A DNA stretch of 64,000 bases from Arachis hypogaea. Its lineage: Eukaryota > Streptophyta > Magnoliopsida > Fabales > Fabaceae. Positions 9,957 through 20,823 of this stretch are shown here, one piece after another (position 1 is the stretch's first letter; each line of letters opens with the position of its first letter). The notes beneath the pieces are model-generated. The model was not told where the DNA came from. It searched no databases and saw only the letters and a program-made list of their open reading frames with translations. The DNA lies in the NCBI RefSeq assembly GCF_003086295.3, contig NC_092051.1, positions 23,555,940 to 23,619,939 of the forward strand, read 5' to 3'. The translations under genes were made by a program, and so were the position numbers.

Positions 9957-11836
9957 ATGTCTTATGTTGAAAGTCTTGCCCAGTGGGTTGATGTTACCGT
10001 CCTGGGGGAGGAACCTTTGGTTGACACCGAATTCATCACCAACCTTCGCACTCATCACCGAATTTGTACTTCCGAGGAGGATGAGCCGAAGTATGAGTTG
10101 GTGGTCCCGGGTCCGGAAGACCGGGTTTGCTTCGGGAGGGCCACTGAAGCGGCCCCTCATTTCTTCTTTATGTATGAGAGCATGGTTACCCCTTTGGGTG
10201 TCTTTCTTCCATTTTCTGATTTTGAGATGTCGGTGTTGCGTCACTGCCGAGTTGCTCCTACTCAACTTCACCCCAATTCCTGGGGTTTTTTGAAAATCTA
10301 CCAATTTATCAGCCATGCTTTAGACTTTCCGACTTCTTTGAGAATTTTCTTTCATCTCTTCCATATGACCAAGCCCTTCAGTGGGCAAAATAATAAGCAA
10401 CAATGGGTGTCTTTCCGGGCTATACAAGGTCGGAGAGTTTTCACCCATTTTGACGAATCCTTTCATGACTTCAAAAATTATTTTTTCAAAGTTCAAGGCG
10501 TAGAGGGTCACCACCCCTTTTTCTTGGATGAGAATTCTTCCCCTCGCTTTCCCTTATTCTGGTTAGAGGCTTCCCCCTGTGAGAAATATGGTTTGGAGGA
10601 TCTGGATGAGGTGGAGGCAGCCATTGTGGGGTTCCTCCGAGAAGTATGGGGGAGGGCCCCATATCTGGATACCAAAAAATTTCTCCAGGGGTCGTCGTCT
10701 TTTGTCCAGACACAACTAGGTAGCCTTTATCTACTTTGTTTCCGACTTGTTTCTACCGACTTGAAGTTTACCGACTTGTTTTACTAATTGTTTTCTTTTA
10801 CAGAGATGGCGAGGAAGAATTCCAATGAGTCTTACCAGAGAGTCCAGGAGGCCAAGGCGAGGTCTCACGCCAGAACCGGTGGTGCCAGGGTAACTAGCTC
10901 TCCTCTTCCTCTTCCTCCCCCTTCTTCCCGAAATTTGGGGACTCCTTCTCAACCCATTGTTATTCCTACTTCGGCTTCTTCTCAGCCGTCCCCTCCTCCC
11001 CGACCTTCTCTTGAGCCAGAAAAGAAGAAGCGCAAGGCTTTAGAGTCTGGCTCTTCTTTTGAAGGTGAGGCTAAGGTGGATGCTCCTGCATTTATCCGAA
11101 AGTTCATCTATCCCCATACCCGTATAGGTATGGATGATGTTTCTATTCGGAACCACCTCACTATTCTGGCTGAGGAGAGCATCAGGGCGGCGGAGATTTG
11201 TGCCAAGTTCCTTGATATTTTTGAGAAGACTTCTCTTAGCTCTCTGGGTTCAACCTCTAAGGTTGAAGAGTTGGAGGGAAGGCTTCTCATATATCAGGAA
11301 CATGAGAAGGAGTTGAAGAAGGAGGTCGCCAAATTGAAGGAGGAGAGGGATGGCCTCCGAGAGAAGGAGAGCAAGTTACAAGCCCTATGTAACATGGAGG
11401 AGGGCTTGAGAAAAAAGGCGCAGGAGAGTTATCAGAGTTTATTTGAGGACCTTGTGGCCGTAAGGAGGGATTTGTTGAACTCTCGGACTGCCTATGCCGA
11501 GTTGGAGGACTCTATTGCTGAGGGGCGGAGGAGGCCTGGAGGATTTTTAAGGAGCAGGTCGGAGTCCTTGCTCCCGACCTGGATCTCTCTCCTTTGGATC
11601 CTGACAAGGTCGTTATTGATGGTGCCATAGTTTATCCCCCTGCTCCCGCGGTCGTCACCGAGTCAGATTTGAAGACTCGGGGGCAGAGGATCATTGAGTC
11701 CCCTCCTCGTCGAAAGGATGTTCCAAGTTCCTCCCGACCTCTCGGCACCTCTTCTCCGACTCCTATGGACACTTCTCTCCCTGGTCCTGATGGCGCTCCG
11801 ACTTCTCTTCCCGACTCTGGTGGTGATGCTCTTTAA
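9957..11836 (+). pseudogene. Antisense accessory ORF of the Tat element, two exons, frameshifted
   Basis: Runs opposite to gag-pol. Exon 1 is 9957-10719, beginning MSYVESLAQW. An 84-base GT-AG intron (10720-10803) removes an in-frame stop at 10785-10787. Exon 2 starts at 10804 with phase kept. Exon 1 resembles the plant family annotated as putative gypsy-type transposon (I recall PF04195). Exon 2 starts with a Ser/Pro-rich stretch and continues into a long Glu/Lys-rich coiled coil (about 11240-11520), then a Pro/Ser-rich tail. A one-base loss in the GGGG run at 11522-11525 shifts the frame. The original frame stops at 11630, while family-like residues continue in another frame to the TAA at 11834-11836. 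It meets the pol 3' end tail-to-tail. Its function is unknown. Confidence 0.75.
10720..10803 (+). other. Intron in the antisense accessory gene
   Basis: Donor GTAGCC, T-rich 3' part, acceptor TTTTACAG. Length 84 is a multiple of three and the intron holds the only stop between the two coding blocks. Confidence 0.65.
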
Positions 11837-12644
11837 AAATTTGTTGGCTATATGGGGGCCCGGCCTGTGGGTCCCCTCTTTTTTAAACTCTTTATATTTG
11901 TGATGGTGGTATGTTGACATTTGCCTTGGCCTTTTATGGCCGTAAACAAAAATATTTATAATTGCCCTTTTTTGGATAAGGGTTTTATTTAACAAAAATA
12001 CCCTTTTTGGTATAAGGGTTTCAGCTACCTTTTTGTGTGCATGCTTTTTTATTTTGATTTTTCGAAGTCCCTTTAATCTTTTTTGAAAACCTTTTGCTTG
12101 TCTGTCCTTCTAAGCCTTTTCGCTTTAAGGGCTTTAGGACATTCTTTAAGCTTTTTCCTAGGTTTTTCGATCTCTTTCTTGTTATTCCTTACACTCAACT
12201 TTGTTTTATTGAGTTCTATGACTTAGGTTATTTTTGCGATGCGTTTTCTTTTCTACTCGGTTTTTCATTTTGACTTATGAGTCGGAATGTCTCCGAGTTT
12301 CTCACGATCAACTTTTATAACCTCTTTACACCGACTTGTACCTCGTCGTTTTATCCTGACGACCATCTAGGTTGGTTCATGGGATTTTCACGTTTTGTCG
12401 AGCTTAAGTCGGCGCGTTTCGTAGGAAGAAAAATAAACGAGAAGGAATTTATAAGAGATATTGTAAAAGATCTTTATTAATTTGGGAAGGTACTTTACTG
12501 CTACTAAGAGCTTTTAATAATCTTTTTCCCCTTAGCCACTACTATGATGCCTCATTAAAAATCCTTCTTCAGAAAAAACCCTTTAATGTTTGGGAAAAAA
12601 TCGTGAAGTTGGGAAAAGAGTACATCAGGGAGTAGAGTTCGCTT
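11837..12644. other. Non-coding gap between antisense ORF and pol 3' end
   Basis: T-rich on the plus strand. No coding segment is recognised. It presumably holds the 3' ends of both convergent transcripts. Confidence 0.5.
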
Positions 12645-15600
12645 TTAACTATAATACCTTTTCATATTACAAGCATGCCACGATATTGGTAACTCGGCGC
12701 CGCTTAGGTCGGTCACCTTATAATAACCTTTTCCTAAGACCTCGCTAACTTTGTAGGGTCCTTTCCAATTGGTAGCGAGTTTTCCTTCCCTCGATTTGTT
12801 GACTCCTATGTCGTTTCTGATTAGGACCAGATCGCTTAGTGTGAAACTTCTTCGAATGACTTTCTTTTTGTATCTGGTAGCCATCCTTTGCTTCAGCACT
12901 GCTTCTCTTATCTGGGCTTGTTCTCGGACTTCGGGGAGCAACTCTAGCTCCTCTTTGTGCCCCTGTATGTTTCCGATTTCATCATGGAGAATCACTCTTG
13001 GGCTTTGCTCACTGATTTCTACTGGTATCATGGCTTCTACCCCATAGACAAGTCGGAAGGGTGTTTCTCCAGTAGCAGATTGTGGCGTCGTCCGATAAGC
13101 CCACAACACCTGTGGGAGCTCTTCTGTCCAGGCTCCCTTTGCTTCTTGTAGTCTTTTCTTCAGCCCTGCCAGTATGACTTTGTTGGCTGCCTCGGCTTGT
13201 CCATTGGCTTGTGGGTGTTCCACCGAGGTGAACTGGTGTTTGATTTTCATACTGGCCACCAGGCTTCTGAAGGTAGAGTCGGTGAACTGGGTTCCATTAT
13301 CTGTAGTGATGGAATAAGGTATTCCATACCTTGTGATGATATTTTTGTAGAGGAACCTCCGACTTCTTTGAGCTGTGATGGTAGCCAGTGGTTCTGCTTC
13401 TATCCACTTTGTGAAGTAGTCTATCCCCACGATCAAATATTTGACTTGTCCTGGCACCTGGGGAAAAGGACCTAGCAAATCCATTCCCCATTTTGCGAAG
13501 GGCCATGGAGAAGTTATACTGATGAGTTCTTCGGGGGGAGCTACGTGGAAATTTGCATGCATCTGGCATGGCTGACATTTTTTCACAAACTCGGTGGCAT
13601 CTTTTTGCAAGGTCGGCCAGTAGAGTCCAGCTCGGATGACCTTCCTGGCTAGCGATCTTGCTCCGAGATGATTTCTGCAAATCCCATTGTGAACCTTCTC
13701 TAGCACTTCAGTAGTCCTTGAGGTCGGTACGCACTTCAACAATGGTGTCGATATTCCCCTTTTATAAAGGATATTTTTCACCAAAGTGTAATGTTGTGCT
13801 TCCCTCCGAATTTTCTTGGCCTCTTTTTCCTCCTTAGGGAGGACGTCGAATTTTAGTTATTCGACCAGAGGATTCATCCATCCGAGGTTTAGCCCAGATA
13901 CCTCAAGGACATCTTGTTTGCCCTCTGCTTTCACTACCGAGGGTTCTTGGAGAGTTTCCTGGATCAGGCTTCTATTGTTCCCTCCTGGTTTGGTACTTGC
14001 TAACTTGGAGAGGGTGTCTGCTCTGCTATTGAGATCCCGAGTTATGTGTTTGACCTCGGTTTCCGCAAAGCGCCCGAGGTACTCCAAAGTTTTTTCCAAG
14101 TATCTCTTCATATTTGGATCTTTTGCCTGATACTCTTCGTTTATCTGGGAGGTCACCACTTGGGAGTCGCTGTATATCATCACTTTTGTTGCACCGACTT
14201 CTTCTGCCAGCTTTAATCCAGCGATCAAGGCTTCGTATTCTGCCTGATTATTTGAAGCTGGGAATTCAAATTTGAGGGAAACCTCTATTTGGGTTCCCCT
14301 TTTATCAACCAATATTATGCCTACGCCGCTTCCTGCCTTGTTTGAGGATCCATCTACATAGAGTTCCCATGTGGTTGGCTTTTCCTCTTGGTCTCCTGCA
14401 TATTCCGCTATGAAGTCGGTAAGGCATTGGGCTTTGATTGTCGTCCGAGTTTCATATCTCACGTCGAACTCGGAGAGTTCTATTGCCCATTGAATCATTC
14501 TCCCAGCAACATCCGTCTTTTGGAGGATTTGCTTCATGGGTTGGTTCGTGCGGACTCTTATTGTATGAGCTTGAAAGTAAGGTCGTAGCCTTCGTGAGGC
14601 TATTACTAAGGAGTAAGCAAACTTCTCTAGTTTGTGATACCTTAGCTCGGGGCCCTGTAGAACTTTGCTGATGAAGTAAACTGGATGCTACCCGGCCTCG
14701 TCCTCCCTTATCAGGGCTGATGCAACAGCTTTGTCTGCTATGGACAAATAAAGGACGAGACCTTCCCCGACTAGAGGTCGGGTTAGGATTGGTGGTTGAC
14801 TCAAGAACCTTTTGAACTCCTGGAATGCTCCTTCGCATTCTGGAGTCCATTCAAACTGGCATCCCTTTTTTAATAAAGAAAATAGTGGAAGGGATTTGAG
14901 TTCTGATCCTGCTAAGAACCTGGAGAGGGCTGCGAGTCGGCCATTCAATTGTTGAACCTCTCTTAGGCAAGTCGGGTTCTTCATTTCCAGGATAGCTTTA
15001 CACTTATCGGGATTTGCTTCAATCCCTTTCTGTGTCAGCATAAAACCCAGGAATTTTCCAACTTCTACCGCGAAGGCACATTTTGCGGGATTTAGTCTCA
15101 TCCCGTGTAACCTTATGGTGTCGAAGACTTGCGAGAGGTCTGACAAGAGGTCGACTTCTTCCTTGGTTTTTACCAGCATGTCGTCGACGTAGACTTCCAT
15201 TAGGCTCCCAAGGTGAGAAGCGAACACCTTGTTCATCAGTCTCTGATATGTGGCCCCTGCATTTTTCAATCCAAATGGCATGACCACGTAACAGAAATTA
15301 GCTCTGGGCGTGATGAATGATGTTTTCTCCTGGTCCGGCTCATACATTGGGATTTGGTTATACCGCGAGTAGGCATCCATGAACGACAAGTATTGATATC
15401 CCGAGCTAGAGTCTACTAGGGTATCAATACTTGGTAGTGGATAAGGTTCCTTGGGACATGCCTTATTTAAGTCGGTGTAGTCGACACACATTCTCCATTT
15501 GCCATTTTGCTTCTTGACTAGCACTACATTGGCTAGCCATGTTGGATATTTGACTTCTCTGATGAAGCCGGCTTCTAAGAGTGCTTGTACTTGTTCTTCT

Positions 15601-15812
15601 ACTACTAGGGCTCGTTCCGGGCCGAGCTTGCGTCTTCTTTGTTGTACAGGTCGGGACCCTGGGTATACCGAGAGCTTGTGGGACATGAGCTCGGGATCTA
15701 TCCCGGGCATGTCGGAGGCTTTCCAGGCAAAGAGGTCGGAATTGTCTCTTAGGAGTTTAGTCAACCCTTGTTTTAGGGTTTCCTCTAAGTTGGCTCCTAT
15801 GTTGGTATTTTT
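12645..15812 (-). pseudogene. pol: Tat pol: RT, RNase H, second RNase H, integrase
   Basis: One reading frame runs from about 15812 to the stop at 12645, broken by two in-frame stops: TAG at 14688-14690 and TAA at 13857-13859. The RT has WRMCVDYTDLNKACPK, the FMDAYSRYNQI block and the catalytic YVDDMLVKT. RNase H follows. A second, archaeal-type RNase H (ELYVDGSSNKAGSGVGI, NNQAEYEALIAGL, YSDSQ, NSRADTLSKLA) marks the Tat lineage. Integrase shows the HHCC zinc-binding start (HNGICRNHLG, CQPCQ) and the DDE triad in MDLLGPF, TDNGTQF and GQAEAANK. The junction with gag-protease is a one-base difference in the A run at 15808-15812 (minus strand). A programmed frameshift is possible, but the other lesions argue for decay. 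Confidence 0.9.
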
Positions 15813-17870
15813 CCTTCCTCTTGGCCGACCTGTATTTCTTCGGTTTTTCCTCCCGGCTGTGGTCGCAGCTCTTCTCTGGCCCTTGCACCGTCGAGCTCTA
15901 TGGTGTGAACTTCTTTGCCTTTTCCCCTTAGGTTCAGGCTTTCGTTGTAGCATTTCCTTGCCAATTTCTGATCTCCCATCACCGTTGCTATTCCCGCTGA
16001 GGTCAGGAATTTCATGCAAAGGTGGGGAGTGGACACCACTGCTCTGAGTCGATTAAGGATAGCTCTGCCAATTAAAGCATTATATGCTGACCCTACATCG
16101 ATGAATATGAAGTCTATACTCAGAGTTTTGGATTTTTCCCCTTTTCCAAAAGTGGTGTGAAGGGGTAGAAATTCCAGTGGTCTTATTGGCGTGTCGCCTA
16201 ATCCGTACAAGGTGTCGGGGTAGGCTCTTAATTCTTTCTCATCTAACCCTAGTTTGTCAAAAGCGGGCTTAAAAAGGATGTCTGCTGAGCTTCCTTGATC
16301 TACTAGGGTTCTGTGGAGATGGGCATTTGCTAGGATCATGGTTATTACCATTGGATCGTCGTGTCCAGGGATTATTCCTTGCCCATCCTCCTTTGTGAAT
16401 GATATGGTTGGAAGGTCGGGTGACTCGCTTCCGACTTGGTAGACTCGCTTGAGATGCCTTTTGTGAGAGGACTTGGTGAGTCCCCCTCCCGCAAACCCTC
16501 CTGAGATCATATGGATATGTCTCTCCGGAGTCTGCGGTGGTGGGTCTCTTCTATCCTCATCGTCTCGCTTTCTCTTCCCATGGCTGTCCGACCTTTCTAT
16601 GAGATATCTGTCAAGCCGGCCTTCTCTAGCCAGCTTTTCTATCACATTTTTAAGGTCGTAACAGTCATTTGTTGAGTGGCCATATATTTTATGGTACTCA
16701 CAGTAGTTGCTACGACTCCCCCCTTTTTTATTTTTAATAGGCCTGGGAGGTGGCAGCCTTTCAGTATTGCAAATCTCTCTGTATACATCCACTATAGAAA
16801 CCTTTAGAGGAGTATAAGAGTGATATTTCCTTGGTCTATCGAGACCGAGTTCTTCCTTCTTCTTGGGCTCCCTATCCCTCTCTTTTGTTGAGGGAAGATG
16901 CCCGGGTCGCCAACTCGAATCTCTCAGTCTGGCATTCTCCTCCATGTTGATGTACTTTTCAGCTCTTTCCTGTACATCACTTAAGGAGGCGGGGTACCTT
17001 TTTGATATGGACTGTGAGAAAGGACCTTCTCTAAACCCATTGACTAACCCCATAATAACTGCCTCGGTGGGCAGGTCTTGGATTTCTAAACATGCTTTGT
17101 TGAACCTTTCCATATAGGCTCGTAAAGATTCTCCGACCTCCTACTTTATTCCCAGGAGGCTTGGCGCATGTTTTACTTTGTTCTTCTGGATAGAGAACCT
17201 CATCAATAATTTCCTTGAGAGGTCTTCGAAACTGGTGATTGACCTCGGGGGGAGGCTGTCGAACCACTTCATCGCTACTTTTGCCAGAGTGGTCGGGAAG
17301 GCTTTGCATCGCGTAGCGTCAGAAGCGTCGGCTAGATACATCCGTCTTTTGATATTTCTTAAGTGATGCTTCAGATCCGTGGTTTCCGTCGTAGAGGTCC
17401 ATATCGGGGCTTTTGAAGTTCCTCGGAACTTTTGCCCTCATTATGTCCTCGCTGAAGGGGTCCTCCCCTCCTGGGGGCGACTCTTCTCGGTCGTCGCGGG
17501 AGTTTCGACTTTTGAGGGAGGATTCCAACTTCAAGAGTTTTCTTTCTAACTCTTTTCGTCGTTCCATCTCCTCTTTTAGATTCTTTTCTGTTTCCCTTTG
17601 TCGCTCCCGTTCCTGTTCCAGTTGTTCCAGGCGGCTTTGGTGGACATGGACTAATCCCATAAGTTCAGTTGCATGGGGTGGTCCATCCTTTTCCGATTCG
17701 CGCCCTTCTGAGGAATTTACCTTCGGATTTTTGACTCCAGAAGTACCCTCTCTATGCTGATCGTTAGTTCCTTGGTGGAGGGTTAAGTTTGTGTCATTGT
17801 CTCCAGTGTCCAGATTCTCTTGTTCGGAATCTGACTCCACATGACCCTCCTCAGGGGATCTGTCCGCCAT
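15797..17870 (-). pseudogene. gag: Tat gag and protease
   Basis: The ATG at 17870 (MADRSPEEGH) follows the PBS by about 18 bases. The N-terminal part has a Glu/Arg-rich coiled coil (around 17650-17500). A +1 frameshift lies in the AAA run at 17383-17385 (minus strand), and a TAG stop, probably from CAG, at 17141-17143. Beyond these the frame is open to 15797. It has the capsid-like stretch (MERFNKACLEIQ), a Cys/His motif CEYHKIYGHSTNDC (around 16700) and an aspartic protease with VDQGSSADIL, ending in ALIGRAILNRLRAVVST. Gag would form the particle and protease would mature gag-pol. Broken in this copy. Confidence 0.87.
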
Positions 17871-17889
17871 CACTGGTTGATCTCTCGGG

Positions 17890-17907
17890 TCCCCGGCAAT
17901 GGCGCCA
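17890..17907 (-). other. Primer binding site (tRNA-Asp type)
   Basis: The minus strand reads TGGCGCCATTGCCGGGGA two bases inside the 5' LTR. It differs at one base from TGGCGCCGTTGCCGGGGA, which is complementary to the 3' end of plant tRNA-Asp. Confidence 0.85.
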
Positions 17908-17908
17908 A

Positions 17909-18438
17909 TGTTACGATGGGTAACCAGAGATGGTGGGCTGGACTCGCTAGGTTGGCCCAATCGTCTGAGGAAGGAAGCCTTCGAGCGGGTCTGCACCTTG
18001 GGGGCCTCCGTCTGATTTGTGAGTATGAACGAGTGGGGGGTGGTACCTGCAAAGACACTCTGATGCCTAAGTCAGCAAGGGTGTGAGCAGGTCTAGAGAG
18101 TATTGGGTCTTAGAGATACCTGAGAGGTGTCAGTGTATTTATAGTGGTGAACCAATAACCACCGTTGAAGTAGTGCCACTTTTTTAGGGTGATAACCGTC
18201 CTTTTATCTTAGGGAGGTTAAGATATGGCTCCTGGAAGTGGTTAGAGAGATCCTAGGGGCAGTTACTCATTTAAACGAGTGATTATCTGCCAGCTAACCC
18301 TCATCCCCGACTTCTTTAGGGTAAGTCGTGATAAGAACCGACTTCGCAGGAGGAAGGTCGGTGCTAGGCAAGGCTCAACCCTTCGGATTGGGCCTTTTAT
18401 TTGGACTTGGGCCTTATCATTGGGTCAGGGTATGAACA
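17909..18438 (-). repeat. 5' LTR of the Tat element
   Basis: 530 bp. On the minus strand TATAAATAC (18143-18135) is a TATA box for the genomic transcript. Of the 12 transitions separating it from the 3' LTR, 11 have A or T here where the other LTR has G or C. Confidence 0.92.
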
Positions 18439-18443
18439 TAAAC

Positions 18444-18939
18444 CAAACCAATGTCAATATTACATGAATTTCTTTAAATAAATAACGTTAAGTGAATATC
18501 TTCAATCATACTTTTATATAATCAAATTCATTGGATTTAAATTACACATTATAGTACTAAATTGAAACAAATGTGTTCGAATTAATAAAAAACATCGTAA
18601 ATCGATATAATTAGCTTCGATTTACATGCAAATTCACCTATAGTATTATGGCATATAGAAATTCGATATTGCTGCCCATGGTATTGTGTTCTATGATAAA
18701 TTGAATGATATAAATTCGAATGACATCCTATAGTAATTCGAATGAATTCAATTCGATTTAATAATGGTGTTGTACTCATAGTAAATCAACATAGGTAAAT
18801 TCGATTTAGCATAGGTTTTTCTATATATAAAATTTAAATTCACTTGTTTTGAATTATATTTCACCGTATTAAATCCAACCCAAAACGAAAAATCCAGAGT
18901 AATTTTGAAAATTTATATTAGAATATTCAAACTGCGAAA
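18444..18939. other. AT-rich DNA with AATTCGA motifs
   Basis: Many AATTCGA/TCGAATT words occur at 18560-18820, and a TATATATAAAA stretch near 18821 lies upstream of the fragment at 18940. No independent gene is seen. Confidence 0.45.
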
Positions 18940-19015
18940 ATGGAAGACGACCAAATCGAATTTATTGATTGGACGGAGTTATCCATATTACTGGTAGTGT
19001 TCATGAAGAGGTTAG
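18940..19015 (+). pseudogene. Truncated first exon of a plant-mobile-domain (MAIN-like) protein
   Basis: An ATG at 18940 opens MEDD. After a one-base slip the next frame gives an RIY-stop-LDGVIHITGSVHEE pattern, matching from memory the N-terminal block of the plant mobile domain/MAIN-like family found in MULE-type transposons and as genes. There is an in-frame TGA after RIY. A possible donor (GAGGTTAGT) follows at about 19010. Nothing of the rest of the domain is recognisable downstream. It is too short to be sure. Confidence 0.4.
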
Positions 19016-19020
19016 TGAAT

Positions 19021-20823
19021 GAAATTTATTTTACTTTATTTTTTTAAAGAAATAAAGAATTGTTAGTGATATTAAATTTCTTAGAACAGTCACCAAAAAA
19101 ATTGCTTAGAACTCAATTATTAGAATTATTAGAATTTTTAAACCTCAAATAATAGTTAGAGTATTGATTTAAAGCGACAGCGTTTTTGTTTGGGAGGCAA
19201 GGACAGATCGACCCCTATCCATTTTTAAATTGACAGCTTGGTACTTCAAAGACACCTGACAGTCAACTCATCACCGTTAAGTGACACGTATGTTTATTCC
19301 GGTTGTTTTCAACGCCGGAAGGTACAGAAGGACCGCCATGTCTCACGGAATGCAAAGATTGGGGCCGGGACGTACCTTTTTTTTGGACAGGAATCGCTTT
19401 GTCCTTATAAAAATTGGATAGAGATCGGATTTGGTGTTTACTCTAATTTGTTAGAACATTGAAACCACAAATGCATGATAGATGCGGAATAACTAAGTGT
19501 GTTATATGACCGTTCTTAGCTCGTATCAAAGAAGCAAAGAGTTCATCTTCTGCACCTTCTCAAGCGCAGTAAGTCCATCTCCACACCAAGAAGATCTCGC
19601 TTTCTCCTCGACCTCACTATCTCCTTTGACTCTAAGATTGCAAATTTGAGTTATTGGTGGCAAGGGGCAAATTTGGGACTGTGATTTCAGTAAGCATCCA
19701 TGAACCCAAATAATTCATCATACTATGAATTTTTTGCAAAATAGAAAACTCTCAATAACAGAAGCATTAGGCATCAAATTAACAAGAATAAAAAACAAAA
19801 TGTAAAGGTTAAACTAAAGAGTAAAAATAGTGATGAATTGCAAATCTAATAAGAACAAAAGAATAAAATTGATTTTTTGTTTTTCAGTGGAATAATAAGT
19901 TAAACACTTAGATATTAGGATTGTTTTTCATAGCAACTCAGTAATATCAAAACAATTAAAAAAATTGACATGATCAAAACTTTGTTGTAGGATAACAAAA
20001 AATACTATTTAAACATAAATTGATGAGAACAAAATGCAGAAGTTGAACCCAAGAAAAAAAATGATGAACTACAAATTTGAAAAGTGGTTATCTTCGTTTG
20101 TTTGTTATCCTCTCCCTGTCGTAGCTGTCGTGGTTGCGTCTTAAGGTTGAAAAGGGGAAGAAGGTGAAGATTGAAGAAAAATTCTGTTTCTTTTTTGCAG
20201 ATCTTGTTTTTTGACTTTTTTATTTTAAATTATTTAAATTTTAAAATCTAAAAAAAGTTTATTGAATTTTGATATTTGTTAAGTTTATAATAATGGTGTT
20301 CGTCTAAAATAAAATAAAGATGTATAAGTTTTTTTATAAAAATAAGTAAAAAGTTGTTTTTGTCTTTTCAAATTTTTATAAAGATATTTTAGTAAAAAAT
20401 TTAAATACTGACGTGATAATAAAATTCATATATCATATTTAAATTTGTTCACATTTTTATTATATCAATACTCATAAATTATTATCATGCCGATATAAAT
20501 TTGTTCACATTTTTATTAAAAATTGAATCTCAGTCAATTTTATTTGAAGTGAAACTACGTGTTTAAATTCCATCAAAATTAGAGTTGTTTCCAAATAGTC
20601 AAATACGATGACCAAAACTTAATTTTATACAGAAAATGAAAAGGAACCATATGATTAAGATTAGTAGTACTAACTATAGTACCGATATGAAAGTGTAATA
20701 CCTTCCCTAATCCTATCCACAACTATAACATAGTCACGTCCAAATCATTCTTTGTTAAATGGTTACAGTAACTAAGCACTTGCTCTCTTTTAACATGAAG
20801 AATTTCCGGAGAAGGTGATAGAT
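19021..20823. other. Intergenic DNA; imperfect direct repeats, no gene
   Basis: 19170-19460 is less AT-rich but gives no protein that I recognise. Segments at about 19790-19880 and 20025-20100 are imperfect direct copies of each other (AACAAAATG...GTTGAAC...GATGAACT...CAAAT), spaced about 235 bases apart. The rest is AT-rich. Confidence 0.45.

Larger units (their letters stand above)
8870..18438 (-). mobile_element. Complete Tat-lineage Ty3/gypsy retrotransposon (9569 bp)
   Basis: Two LTRs of 529 and 530 bp (8870-9398 and 17909-18438), both TGTTACG...TATGAACA, are flanked by the perfect TSD TAAAC at 8865-8869 and 18439-18443. A tRNA-Asp-type PBS next to the right LTR sets transcription leftwards. 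Gene order on the minus strand is gag, protease, reverse transcriptase, RNase H, a second RNase H and integrase. A plus-strand accessory gene sits between integrase and the 3' LTR. The second RNase H and the antisense ORF are hallmarks of the Tat group. Coding regions carry two frameshifts and three stops, so this copy cannot encode its own proteins. Confidence 0.93.
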
